DNA from: Pollutimonas sp036675275
Lineage (GTDB): Bacteria > Pseudomonadota > Gammaproteobacteria > Burkholderiales > Burkholderiaceae_B
DNA length: 64,000 nt
Direction of reading: 5' to 3'
NCBI GenBank assembly: GCA_036675275.1
Contig: JAKFFG010000025.1
Location: forward strand, 172,059-236,058
The position numbers were made by a program, and so were the translations under genes. The notes beneath the pieces are model-generated. The model was not told where the DNA came from. It saw only the letters and a program-made list of their open reading frames with translations, and did not search any database. The stretch's first letter is position 1, and the number at the start of each line of letters is the position of its first letter. Below are positions 18,525 to 26,340 of this stretch, one piece after another.

Positions 18525-19322
18525 TTAATGGCTGGCGCCAAGGTAGGCGCGTATCACTTCGGGGTTCTGGCGGACTTCATCGGGCATGCCGTCGCCTATT
18601 TTTTTGCCGTAATCCAGAACCACTACGCGATCGGAGACATCCATGACCACACCCATGTCGTGTTCGATAAGCACGATGGTGGTGCCGTACTCTTCGTTGA
18701 CGTCGAGTATGAAACGGCTCATGTCCTGCTTCTCTTCAATGTTCATGCCTGCCATGGGCTCGTCCAGCAGCAGGATGCGAGGCTCCATGGCCAGGGCGCG
18801 GCCCAGATCGACCCGTTTCTGCAGGCCGTAAGGCAGGCGGCCCACCGGCGTCTTTCGATAAGCCTGGATTTCAAGAAAATCGATAAGGTTCTCGACAAAT
18901 TCACGATGCGCGATTTCTTCGCGTTCCGCCGAACCCATGCGGAAAGCCTGCGCCAGTATTCCGCTGTTCATGCGCAGATTGCGGCCTGTCATGATGTTGT
19001 CCAGGACGCTCATGCCCTTGAACAGGGCAAGGTTCTGGAAAGTGCGCGCGATTCCCATTTCGGCGGCGCGCCGGGAATTCATTTTGGAAAACTTGATGCC
19101 GGCCAGTGTGATCTCGCCTTGCTGCGGTGTGTAAACGCCGTTGATCACATTGAGCATGGAACTTTTGCCCGCCCCGTTGGGCCCGATAATGGCGCGGATT
19201 TCGTGTTCGCGCACATCGAAGGAAATGTCGGTCAGGGCCTTGACGCCCCCGAAGGCGAGCGAAATGTTTTGCAGATCGAGTATGGTGTCTCCGATCCGTT
19301 GGTCGCGAGCAGCTTGACTCAT
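18525..19322 (-). CDS. livG: ABC transporter ATPase, LivG type
   Basis: A 265-residue ATPase with Walker A GPNGAGKSSMLNVINGVYTP near residue 45, the LivG-specific insertion ARTFQNLALFKGMSVLDNIMTG, the signature region LPYGLQKRVDLGRALAMEP, Walker B ILLLDEPMAGMN and the switch histidine in VLIEHDMGVV. The start ATG at 19322 overlaps the upstream stop by one base (TAATG), which implies translational coupling with the acyl-CoA synthetase. A longer open frame to 19586 is not used. Confidence 0.94.
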   Translation of the reverse strand: MSQAARDQRIGDTILDLQNISLAFGGVKALTDISFDVREHEIRAIIGPNGAGKSSMLNVINGVYTPQQGEITLAGIKFSKMNSRRAAEMGIARTFQNLALFKGMSVLDNIMTGRNLRMNSGILAQAFRMGSAEREEIAHREFVENLIDFLEIQAYRKTPVGRLPYGLQKRVDLGRALAMEPRILLLDEPMAGMNIEEKQDMSRFILDVNEEYGTTIVLIEHDMGVVMDVSDRVVVLDYGKKIGDGMPDEVRQNPEVIRAYLGASH

Positions 19323-21298
19323 TACGCAGCCTTCCTTGTGTTGCCTGGAAATATCTTGGCATCGGCGATTTTCAGGTCGGCCGAAATGACGCCTGTACGG
19401 CCGTCCTCGAATTTCACCTCGGTCTCGATGAACTGGTTCGACTTGCCCTGGAAAAGTGCCTGGACCAGGATGTCGTATTTCTGGGCGATGTAGGCGCGCC
19501 GCACCTTGCGGGTACGGGTCAGCTCGTCGTCGTCGGGGTCGAGTTCCTTGTGCAGCACCAGGAATCGCGATACTTGCGAGCCGCACAGCTTCGGATCAGA
19601 AGCCAGGTCGGCATTCACTTCCTCGACGCAATTGCGGATAAGTTCATAAACTTCGGGTTTTTGCGCCAGGTCGGTATAGCCGGCATAAGGCAGGCCCTGC
19701 CGTTCGGCCCAGTTGCCCACGGCTTCGAGATCGATATTGATAAAGGCGCAAACCATGGATTTGTCGGCGCCGAAGGCCACGACTTCTTTGATGTACTGGA
19801 AGAACTTGAGCTTGTTCTCGATGTACTTGGGCGCAAAAAGACTGCCGTCTGCCAGTTTGCCGACGTCTTTGGCCCTATCGATGATTTTCAGCTGGCCATC
19901 GGCGTCGAGGTAGCCCGCATCGCCTGTGTGATACCAGCCGTCGGAAGTATAGGATTCTGCGGTGGCCGCGGGGTTGCGATAGTACTCTTTGAAGAGGCCG
20001 GGGCTCTTGACCTGGATCTCGCCATTTTCGGCCACCCGGATGTCGACCCCTTTGACCGGCGGCCCAACCGTATCTGCGCGCACATGCCCGTCGGACTGGA
20101 CGCACACGAAGACCGAGGTTTCAGTGGAACCATAGAGTTGCTTCAGATTGATGCCGATAGAACGATAGAACACGAAAAGATCGGGACCGATTGCTTCGCC
20201 GGCGGTGTAAGCCACGCGAACACGGCTCATGCCCAGGGCATTGCGCAAGGGGCCATACATGAAGAGATTGCCGATGCCGTACCTGAGACGATCCCAGGCG
20301 CTGACCGAGGGGTCCTTGTCGAGTATCTTCACGCCGACGCGGCGCGCAAGGGTCATGAAGGAATGGAACAGCTTGCGCTTTATGGCGCTTGCGTCTTCCA
20401 TGCGTATCATGACGTGCGTAAGCAAGCCTTCGAGCACGCGGGGCGGCGCGAAATAATAAGTGGGCCCGATGTCATGCATGTCGATGGACACCGTATCGGG
20501 CGACTCCGGGTGGTTGACCGTAAAACCGGTAACCAGGAATTGCGTATACGAAAACATGTTCTGCCCTATCCAGGCGGGCGGAAGGTAGGCGAGCACCTCT
20601 TCACGATCGGTGAGGTTTTCGAGTTCCTGTATGGCAAGCCCGCGATCGATAAGCGCATGGTGGGTAAGCACCACCCCTTTCGGCTTGCCCGTGGTGCCCG
20701 ATGTATAGAACATGGCTGCGGTATCGTCGGGCTTGACCGCCGCAATGGCCTTGTCGACGTAACCTGGATTGGCAGCCGCGTGTTCGCGGCCGATTTCCAG
20801 CAAACGATCAAACGAGAGCAGGTCTTCGCGCGCATAGTTGCGCAGTCCGCGAGGATCGTCGTACACCACGTGGCGCAGGGCCGGGCAGTCTTCAGCGACC
20901 TCCAGCATTTTGTCGACCTGTTCCTGGTCCTCGACAATGGCTAAGCGGATGTCGGCATCCTGGAACACATACAGCATCTCGGCTGCAATGGCATCTTGAT
21001 ACAGCGGAACCGGGATGGCGCCCAGGCACTGCGCGGCCATCATCGACAGATACAGGCGGGGCCGATTTTCACCGACGATGGCGATGTGCTGCCCGGCTTG
21101 CACGCCCAATGCCGCAAAGCCGCTGGCCAGTTCGTGCATTTGATGCGAGAGCTGGGCCCAGCTGATTGTTTGCCAGATGCCCAGGTCTTTCTCGCGCATG
21201 GCCGGGCGCGCACCGCGCACCTGCGCATGGTGAAGCACCAGAGCAGGGAAGGTGTCGGGTCCCGCCGATATTTTTTGCGTAGGCAGATTTTGCGCCAC
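19322..21298 (-). CDS. Long-chain acyl-CoA synthetase-like AMP-binding ligase
   Basis: A 658-residue adenylate-forming ligase that couples a carboxylic acid to CoA through an acyl-adenylate. It has the P-loop motif MFYTSGTTGKPKGVVLTH near residue 195, the adenine motif LYGSTETSVFV near residue 395, and WYHTGDAGYLDADGQLKIIDRAKDVGKL near residue 470. The C-terminal domain is of the long-chain/bacterial FadD15 type. A GTG at 21298 with AAGGAG five bases upstream is a better start than the ATG at 21322. It is the first gene of the liv operon and translationally coupled to livG. The substrate may be the imported acid. Confidence 0.9.
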   Translation of the reverse strand: MAQNLPTQKISAGPDTFPALVLHHAQVRGARPAMREKDLGIWQTISWAQLSHQMHELASGFAALGVQAGQHIAIVGENRPRLYLSMMAAQCLGAIPVPLYQDAIAAEMLYVFQDADIRLAIVEDQEQVDKMLEVAEDCPALRHVVYDDPRGLRNYAREDLLSFDRLLEIGREHAAANPGYVDKAIAAVKPDDTAAMFYTSGTTGKPKGVVLTHHALIDRGLAIQELENLTDREEVLAYLPPAWIGQNMFSYTQFLVTGFTVNHPESPDTVSIDMHDIGPTYYFAPPRVLEGLLTHVMIRMEDASAIKRKLFHSFMTLARRVGVKILDKDPSVSAWDRLRYGIGNLFMYGPLRNALGMSRVRVAYTAGEAIGPDLFVFYRSIGINLKQLYGSTETSVFVCVQSDGHVRADTVGPPVKGVDIRVAENGEIQVKSPGLFKEYYRNPAATAESYTSDGWYHTGDAGYLDADGQLKIIDRAKDVGKLADGSLFAPKYIENKLKFFQYIKEVVAFGADKSMVCAFINIDLEAVGNWAERQGLPYAGYTDLAQKPEVYELIRNCVEEVNADLASDPKLCGSQVSRFLVLHKELDPDDDELTRTRKVRRAYIAQKYDILVQALFQGKSNQFIETEVKFEDGRTGVISADLKIADAKIFPGNTRKAA

Positions 21299-21410
21299 GT
21301 TGTCTCCTTCAGCCAGTATCATTCCCCTTTCATTTAAGGGCTTATGCTTATATTTGTGTCAGGCTGTCATTCAGCTTATCGTAAAGATATAGTCCCGCAC
21401 CACCTCCAAC

Positions 21411-21426
21411 TGTCACGAATATGACA
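21411..21426. promoter_or_regulatory. Candidate Crp/Fnr-family operator between divergent genes
   Basis: A perfect dyad TGTCA-N6-TGACA lies 27 bases before the Crp/Fnr regulator ATG and about 112 bases before the acyl-CoA synthetase start. Its geometry (5-bp arms, 6-bp spacer) is that of CRP/FNR-type sites (TGTGA-N6-TCACA). Two more TGTCA half sites occur as direct repeats at about 21357-21370. It could serve autoregulation and control of the liv operon; this is inference from position and symmetry. Confidence 0.5.
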
Positions 21427-21453
21427 TTCCTGCTTTTTCTAGGGTAAATCCTC

Positions 21454-22128
21454 ATGAACCTGAAAGACTCTCTGTACGACGCTGCAGCGTGGCTGGCTCT
21501 GTTGACGGACGAGCAGCAAGAGCGTGTACAACGAGACGTTTCGGTTACGCAGTATCCGGCAGGCGCGATGATCGAGCGCAAAGGCGAGAAAGCCTATGCA
21601 TGGATAGGCGTGCGCAGCGGCCTGGTCAAGGTGTCGGTGGGGACACCCGACGGCAAGCTGGCCTCGCTTACCGGTGTGCCGGCCGGCGGCTGGATAGGCG
21701 AAGGCTCATTGCTAAAGAACGAAATACGCAAATACGATATTGTGGCCTTGCGGGCCAGCACCATCGTCAGGCTGCCGGTCGCCACCTTCAACTGGCTGCT
21801 GGACACCAGCATTCCATTCAACCGCTACTTGCTGCATCAGCTGAACGAGCGCGTCGCCCAGTTCATCGGCAAGGCGGAATACGATCGCCTGCTGGCCCCC
21901 GATGCGCGCGTGGCGCGCTGTCTGGCCGAACTCTTCAACCCTTTGCTTTATCCATGCAAGAGCATGCGGCTGGATATCACTCAAGAAGAAATCGGCTACC
22001 TGGCGCGCATATCGCGCCAGCGCACCAACCAGGCACTGCGCACGCTGGAGGCTGCAGAGTTGCTGAGGGTGGAATACGGGGCCGTCCAGGTTTTGAACCT
22101 GGACGGACTGAAACAATACAGCCTGTAG
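21454..22128 (+). CDS. Crp/Fnr-family transcriptional regulator
   Basis: A 224-residue regulator with an N-terminal cyclic-nucleotide-binding-like beta-roll (about residues 20-120) and a C-terminal winged helix; the recognition helix lies in RISRQRTNQALRTLEAAELL near residues 185-205. No iron-sulfur cysteine cluster of true Fnr is present and the cAMP-contact residues of Crp are not obvious, so the effector is unknown. It is divergent from the liv/acyl-CoA ligase operon, which it probably controls, possibly sensing a catabolite. Confidence 0.88.
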   Translation: MNLKDSLYDAAAWLALLTDEQQERVQRDVSVTQYPAGAMIERKGEKAYAWIGVRSGLVKVSVGTPDGKLASLTGVPAGGWIGEGSLLKNEIRKYDIVALRASTIVRLPVATFNWLLDTSIPFNRYLLHQLNERVAQFIGKAEYDRLLAPDARVARCLAELFNPLLYPCKSMRLDITQEEIGYLARISRQRTNQALRTLEAAELLRVEYGAVQVLNLDGLKQYSL

Positions 22129-22171
22129 TGTCTGTTTGGCAGGCCAAGCAGCGCACTTGCGCAGGGATGGC

Positions 22172-23137
22172 TCAATCCAACTTGATGCCGGCCGCCTTGA
22201 TCACACTACCCCATTCCTCACGCTGCTGATCCGCATACGACTTGAATTCCTGAGCCGACATCGGCATGGGCTCCACGCCCATGCCCGTGATCTTCTGCTG
22301 AACGGCATCAGACTTCAACGCGGCTTGCAAATCCGCATTCAGCTTGCTGACTACATCGTCCGGAATACCGGCAGGCCCGACCAGGCCTTGCCAGGCGTAG
22401 GCCGTGAAGTCCTTGACGCCCGCCTCCGCCATCGTCGGCACATCGGGCAGCAGAGCAAGACGCTCGGGAGTGGCAACGGCCAGCACACGCAGTTTTCCGG
22501 CCTTGATATTCGCCAGTCCGGCAGCAGAATCGACAAATCCCGCGGTGACCTGTCCACCCAATAGATCCTGGATTGCCGGAGCCGCACCTTTGTACGGAAC
22601 ATGGACGATCTGGACATCGGCGCGCTGTTTGAACATTTCCAGCGCCAGATGATGCGGAGACCCCGCGCCGGCCGAGGACGAAGTCAGCTTGCCCGGATCT
22701 TTACGGGCCGCGGCGACAAGTTCCTGTACCGTTTTGTACGGTGAGTTCTCATTCACGGCGAGCATGAGCGGAAAGCGGGCCAGGCCGCCGATATAGGTGA
22801 ACTTGGCCGGATCGTACTGCAGCGTAGAGTAAAGCCACGGGTTGTACGCCAGCGTACCCGAGTCGGCCGTGCCGAAGACGTAGCCGTCCGGCTTGGCGCC
22901 CTGGATGAACGTAGCGCCGATAATGGTGCCCGCGCCGGGCTTGTTCTCTACGACGACAGTCTGGCCCAGGCTTTTCTCGATGCTGGCGCCCACGACCCGG
23001 GCGATGACGTCAGAACCGCCTCCTGCAGGGTAAGGGACCACCCACTGCACGGAACGCTCGGGCCACGACGCGGCTTGCGCCAGTCCGGCTGCGCCGAGCA
23101 CAGACACAGCCAAAAGGCCGCCTAATAGTTTAGACAT
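22172..23137 (-). CDS. Bug-type (TctC) periplasmic solute receptor
   Basis: The second Bug receptor in the window (321 residues). A signal peptide ending near LAQAAS is followed by WPERSVQWVVPYPAGGGSDVIARVVG, SSSAGAGSPHHLALEMF and VPYKGAAPAIQDLLGG, all family hallmarks. The start MSKLLGGLLAVSVLG at 23137 is preferred over 23167. It is convergent with the Crp/Fnr gene with 43 bases between stops. No TctAB membrane components are adjacent, so its role is again that of an orphan carboxylate receptor. Confidence 0.92.
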   Translation of the reverse strand: MSKLLGGLLAVSVLGAAGLAQAASWPERSVQWVVPYPAGGGSDVIARVVGASIEKSLGQTVVVENKPGAGTIIGATFIQGAKPDGYVFGTADSGTLAYNPWLYSTLQYDPAKFTYIGGLARFPLMLAVNENSPYKTVQELVAAARKDPGKLTSSSAGAGSPHHLALEMFKQRADVQIVHVPYKGAAPAIQDLLGGQVTAGFVDSAAGLANIKAGKLRVLAVATPERLALLPDVPTMAEAGVKDFTAYAWQGLVGPAGIPDDVVSKLNADLQAALKSDAVQQKITGMGVEPMPMSAQEFKSYADQQREEWGSVIKAAGIKLD

Positions 23138-23255
23138 GAATGTTATCTCCGTAGAATATTCGGGCATATAGTTATTGACGCCCGATTATGCTACGGCTGT
23201 CCGTTTTTTGAAATAAGGACTTGTCTTGGCCCGGAAAGACTATAGTTCGGGCCGT

Positions 23256-23360
23256 CTACGCAATGATGTTTGAATGATGGATAACGCGGTCGATGATCGG
23301 GATCGTCACGTTATCTTGGTACAAGAGCTCACCCCAGTCGGTGAAGTGCTTATTGGTGTT
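23256..23360 (-). pseudogene. istB (IS21-family helper ATPase) C-terminal remnant
   Basis: In one minus-strand frame the sequence reads NTNKHFTDWGELLYQDN then VTIPIIDRVIHHSNIIA and a stop. This matches the end of the IstB ATPase domain (pattern N-x-F-x-x-W-G-E ... D-R-x-x-H-H). Only about 35 residues are recognisable and the frame is lost upstream; no istA or terminal repeats were found. It is the decayed trace of an IS21-family insertion. Confidence 0.62.
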
Positions 23361-23478
23361 CAAATGACACGTCGGCGGTGCGGTGACTGCTTCAGCGATG
23401 AGAGGTAGACCGCGGGGACGAGCTGTGTGCTTGGCATTCTTGCATTCCGTCAGCGGCTGGTGGAACAGGTTTAGCGCC

Positions 23479-23512
23479 GCCAGAGAGCGGTCCAGCCGGA
23501 CCGCTCTCTGGC
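23479..23512. repeat. Perfect 15-bp inverted repeat with 4-base loop
   Basis: GCCAGAGAGCGGTCC at 23479-23493 pairs exactly with 23498-23512 around the loop AGCC. There is no T-run and no adjacent gene end, so it is not an obvious terminator. It may be a fragment of a mobile element or a short palindromic repeat. Confidence 0.7.
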
Positions 23513-23638
23513 ATTCAGAAGACCTATGGTGAGAGGCTGCTTAACCCGTGATCGACCTCAAGGTGGAATGTTCAATTTCTGGATACTTTCATACGATGCT
23601 TAGTACGCAGATGACTGTTCGACATGCAGTCTCCAATG

Positions 23639-23671
23639 CACTGGGTCGCCCGGCAGGCGGGCGGCCCAGTG
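23639..23671. repeat. GC-rich imperfect hairpin
   Basis: CACTGGG-T-CGCCCG pairs with CGGGCG-G-CCCAGTG around a five-base loop, giving a 14-pair stem with one G-U pair if transcribed. It lies in the gene-poor region and has no U-tract. Confidence 0.6.
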
Positions 23672-23775
23672 CGAGCGTAATAGCTCTTTCGGCTTGCAAG
23701 AAAAAGCAGAAGAATGCCAAGCACACTATTGGTCACCACGACCGTCAAAATCACACACCGCAGTCGTGGGTGCGG

Positions 23776-23912
23776 CCAGGGGCTGTCGGGTCCCTTCGGA
23801 GCCTCCAGCGAGCCGTAGGCGAAGGCAGCCCGAACGGGCGAACGAGCCAGGCTATGCTGGTTCGGCGCGCAGGGCGCCGAACAGGGCTCCGCGGGGACCC
23901 GACAGCCCCTGG
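23776..23912. repeat. 137-bp palindromic element with 19-bp perfect inverted ends
   Basis: The outer arms 23776-23794 and 23894-23912 are perfect 19-bp inverted repeats; pairing continues inward for nine more positions with two mismatches (CGGAGCC matches on both sides). Inside, TTCGGCGC and GCGCCGAA form a second nested hairpin near 23860. The whole unit could fold into a long branched hairpin as RNA or a cruciform as DNA. No transposase is adjacent. A second element of similar design but different sequence lies at 63767-63958. Confidence 0.75.
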
Positions 23913-23940
23913 TCGCGCCCGCGACGTGTAAAAAATGGAC

Positions 23941-23996
23941 ATGCAAAAGACGGCGTGTAAAAGACGGCATGCAAAAGACAACCTGCAACACGCGAC
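23941..23996. repeat. Degenerate 14-bp tandem repeats (four units)
   Basis: Four successive 14-base units begin at 23941, 23955, 23969 and 23983; the first three share the pattern (A/G)TG(C/T)AAAAGAC with two variable end bases, and the fourth is more diverged. A related 15-base unit precedes them at 23926. A minus-strand open frame through them gives a hydrophobic repetitive peptide that looks spurious. Confidence 0.65.
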
Positions 23997-24135
23997 GTAT
24001 GAAAGAAACCAACACACCGAGATAGAAAGCCTTATCCCGGTAATGCGTACGGCCTCCGACGCATAACGCCAGCGTCCCATCTATCGATACAACGGACCGT
24101 GAATCCCTTGAGCCGCGCCATCGGGTCGAGAGCTG

Positions 24136-25428
24136 TCAGCGCACCATTCCCGCAGCGGCAGTCTGGTGCGTTGCCGCATCGATCAGGATAAAGGAGCCCG
24201 CTGCAGGCTGATCTGCGTATGAATCCACGGCCAGGAGGTCTCTGGAGACGAGGGTGACGTGGCCAATGTCGTTCATTTCCAGCACACCGCTGGCCTGCAC
24301 CTGCTGCAGTTCGTGTATGTCGCGGCGGCTGTGCACAGTCTTTATTTTTGCCTGAGTAAGCCTGGTGCCCTGCTTGAGCCAATATTGACGCAGCGGGCTA
24401 AGAGGCTGCTGATCGAGCCAGCAAAGCTCCGCATCGAATTCCTTGGTCGCGCGCACCGGAATATGTGACTGCACCAGGAGGTCGCCGCGCGACACATCGA
24501 TATCGCGATCCAGCACGACCACCACGGTGTCGCCGGCCACGGCCGAGTCTACGTCCACGTCGTAGCGCAGCAGCCGCGCCACCCTTGCGGTTTGACCCGA
24601 GGGCTGCACTTTGATTTCGTCACCCACGCGCAGGGCTGCCCCCGCCAGGCGTCCGGCATAACCACGGAAATCGTTGATGCCATGGCCGCCATGGCGAATG
24701 ACCCACTGCACGAAAAAGCGGGACCCGTCGGCTGCCGCCGGATCCGTGGACAAACCTTCGAGCAGCGTCAGCAATGGTGGACCGTCGTACCAGGGTGTGT
24801 TCGAGGAGCTTTCCACCACATTGTCGCCCTTGAGCGCCGACATGGGAATGATGTGGAACCGGGCCATGCCCAACTGCTCGGCGAGCAAGGCATAGGCGGC
24901 ACGTATGCGCTCGAAGACGCTTTCGTCCCAATCGACCAGGTCCATTTTGTTGACGGCCACGACGATGTGCTGCAAGCCCAGCAAGTGCGCCAAGGCGCTA
25001 TGCCGCCGGGTTTGCGCAAGCAACCGGCCGTCGTGCACGCGGGTTGCATCAATAAGTATGATGGCCACGTCGGCGGTCGATGCCCCGGTAACCATGTTGC
25101 GCGTGTATTGCTCGTGGCCGGGTGCATCCGCCACGATGAACTTGCGCAAGGGCGTGGCGAAGTAGCGGTACGCGACATCGATGGTAATGCCCTGCTCGCG
25201 TTCGGCTTCCAGTCCATCGGTCAGCAAGGACAGGTCGATCTCGGTGGCCGCGACCCGCTTGTACTTGGACCGCGTGATTGCGGCCAGCTGGTCCGCAAAC
25301 ACGCCTTTGCTGTCATACAGCAGGCGACCGATCAGGGTGGACTTCCCGTCGTCGACGGACCCCGCCGTAATCAGGCGCAGCACGCCGGTTTCGATGGCCG
25401 ATACCCAGGACTCGTTGACAGCATTCAT
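24136..25428 (-). CDS. cysN: Sulfate adenylyltransferase subunit 1 (GTPase)
   Basis: CysN is the GTPase subunit that drives ATP sulfurylase (CysDN), making adenosine 5'-phosphosulfate from sulfate and ATP. The 430-residue product has the G1 loop AGSVDDGKSTLIGRLL at about residues 22-37, the G3 motif DAPGHEQYTRNM and the G4 motif NKMD, followed by EF-Tu-like beta domains. It has no C-terminal APS kinase (CysC) extension, as expected where APS rather than PAPS is reduced. Its ATG overlaps the cysD stop (TAATG), so the two subunits are translationally coupled. Confidence 0.96.
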   Translation of the reverse strand: MNAVNESWVSAIETGVLRLITAGSVDDGKSTLIGRLLYDSKGVFADQLAAITRSKYKRVAATEIDLSLLTDGLEAEREQGITIDVAYRYFATPLRKFIVADAPGHEQYTRNMVTGASTADVAIILIDATRVHDGRLLAQTRRHSALAHLLGLQHIVVAVNKMDLVDWDESVFERIRAAYALLAEQLGMARFHIIPMSALKGDNVVESSSNTPWYDGPPLLTLLEGLSTDPAAADGSRFFVQWVIRHGGHGINDFRGYAGRLAGAALRVGDEIKVQPSGQTARVARLLRYDVDVDSAVAGDTVVVVLDRDIDVSRGDLLVQSHIPVRATKEFDAELCWLDQQPLSPLRQYWLKQGTRLTQAKIKTVHSRRDIHELQQVQASGVLEMNDIGHVTLVSRDLLAVDSYADQPAAGSFILIDAATHQTAAAGMVR

Positions 25429-26336
25429 TAAAAGTACCCCATCTTTTTCCGGCGCTCCATCGAAGCCTCGGAGGTTTGATCGTCCATGCGGGTGGCGCCC
25501 CGCTCCGTGATGGTGCTGATCGCCGTCTCGGCGATGATGGCCTCGGGACTGTCCGCCGCGGACTCCACCGGGCACGTGCACGAAATGTCGCCCACCGTGC
25601 GAAAGCGCACCGTCGCCGTCACGGCGCGTTCATTGTCCCTAGGCGGCGTGATGGGCGTAACAGGCACGAGCAGGCCGTTGCGCCTGACGACCTCGCGTTC
25701 GTGCGCGTAGTAAATGGAAGGAAGGTCCAGCTTTTCCCGGGCGATGTATTGCCAGACATCCAGCTCCGTCCAGTTGGATATCGGAAAAACGCGCATGTTT
25801 TCGCCAGGATGCACTTTGGTGTTGAACAGGTTCCAAAGCTCCGGCCGTTGTGCCTTGGGATCCCACTGCCCAAACTCATTTCTGAACGAGAATATGCGCT
25901 CTTTGGCCCTGGCTTTTTCTTCGTCCCGGCGTGCCCCGCCCATGCAGGCATCGAAGCCGAACTCTTCGATCGCCTCCAGCAGCGTAGTGGCCTGGGCCGC
26001 GTTGCGCGAGTCGCTCTCGCGGCGCAGCACCACGGTTCCGCGCTCGATGGAGCCCTGAACGGTGCGCACTATCAATTCCGCCCCCAATTCAGCAACATGC
26101 CGATCACGAAAGGCGATGACTTCATCGAAATTGTGGCCCGTATCCACGTGCAAGAGGGGAAACGGAATGCCGGCGGGATAAAAGGCCTTTTGCGCAAGAC
26201 GCAGCAGGACGACCGAATCCTTGCCGCCGGAGAACAGCAGAACGGGACGCTCGCATTCCGCGGCCACCTCGCGCAGTATGTATATGGCTTCGGACTCCAG
26301 CCAGTCCAGATGCGTACGTGAAGAAATGACACCCAT
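25428..26336 (-). CDS. cysD: Sulfate adenylyltransferase subunit 2
   Basis: The catalytic subunit of the heterodimeric ATP sulfurylase, 302 residues. The PP-loop motif LLFSGGKDSVVLLRLA lies at residues 33-48, followed by VDTGHNFDEVIAFRD and a C-terminal RFRTVGDISCTCPVES segment typical of CysD. The start MGVISSRTHLDW at 26336 lies 4 bases after the cysH stop; the longer frame to 26606 overlaps cysH and is rejected. It acts with CysN in assimilatory sulfate reduction. Confidence 0.96.
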   Translation of the reverse strand: MGVISSRTHLDWLESEAIYILREVAAECERPVLLFSGGKDSVVLLRLAQKAFYPAGIPFPLLHVDTGHNFDEVIAFRDRHVAELGAELIVRTVQGSIERGTVVLRRESDSRNAAQATTLLEAIEEFGFDACMGGARRDEEKARAKERIFSFRNEFGQWDPKAQRPELWNLFNTKVHPGENMRVFPISNWTELDVWQYIAREKLDLPSIYYAHEREVVRRNGLLVPVTPITPPRDNERAVTATVRFRTVGDISCTCPVESAADSPEAIIAETAISTITERGATRMDDQTSEASMERRKKMGYF

Positions 26337-26340
26337 AGTC

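Larger units (their letters stand above)
23138..24135. other. Gene-poor 1-kb region with insertion-sequence scar and repeats
   Basis: No convincing gene is present between the Bug receptor start and the cysN stop. Open frames here run through repeats and have no family features. The stretch contains an IS21 istB remnant, two strong hairpins, a long palindromic element and degenerate 14-bp tandem repeats, each listed separately. The pattern suggests repeated insertion and decay at a neutral site. Confidence 0.8.

Noticed and set aside
17928..19493. 521-codon plus-strand open frame
   Set aside because: Antisense shadow of livH and livG; composition rich in H, Q and R without a recognisable domain.
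22130..22149. Terminator between the Crp/Fnr gene and the Bug receptor
   Set aside because: A small imperfect hairpin is present but the stem is short and no T-run follows on either strand.
23926..23996. CRISPR array
   Set aside because: Units are contiguous 14-mers without unique spacers, and no cas gene is present.
23572..24015. 147-codon minus-strand frame through the palindrome and tandem repeats
   Set aside because: The predicted peptide is repetitive and hydrophobic, has no homology-type motif and is explained by the repeats.
24032..24382. Possible extra gene after cysN
   Set aside because: The frame overlaps the end of cysN in another phase and has no protein-like features; cysN itself is full-length.
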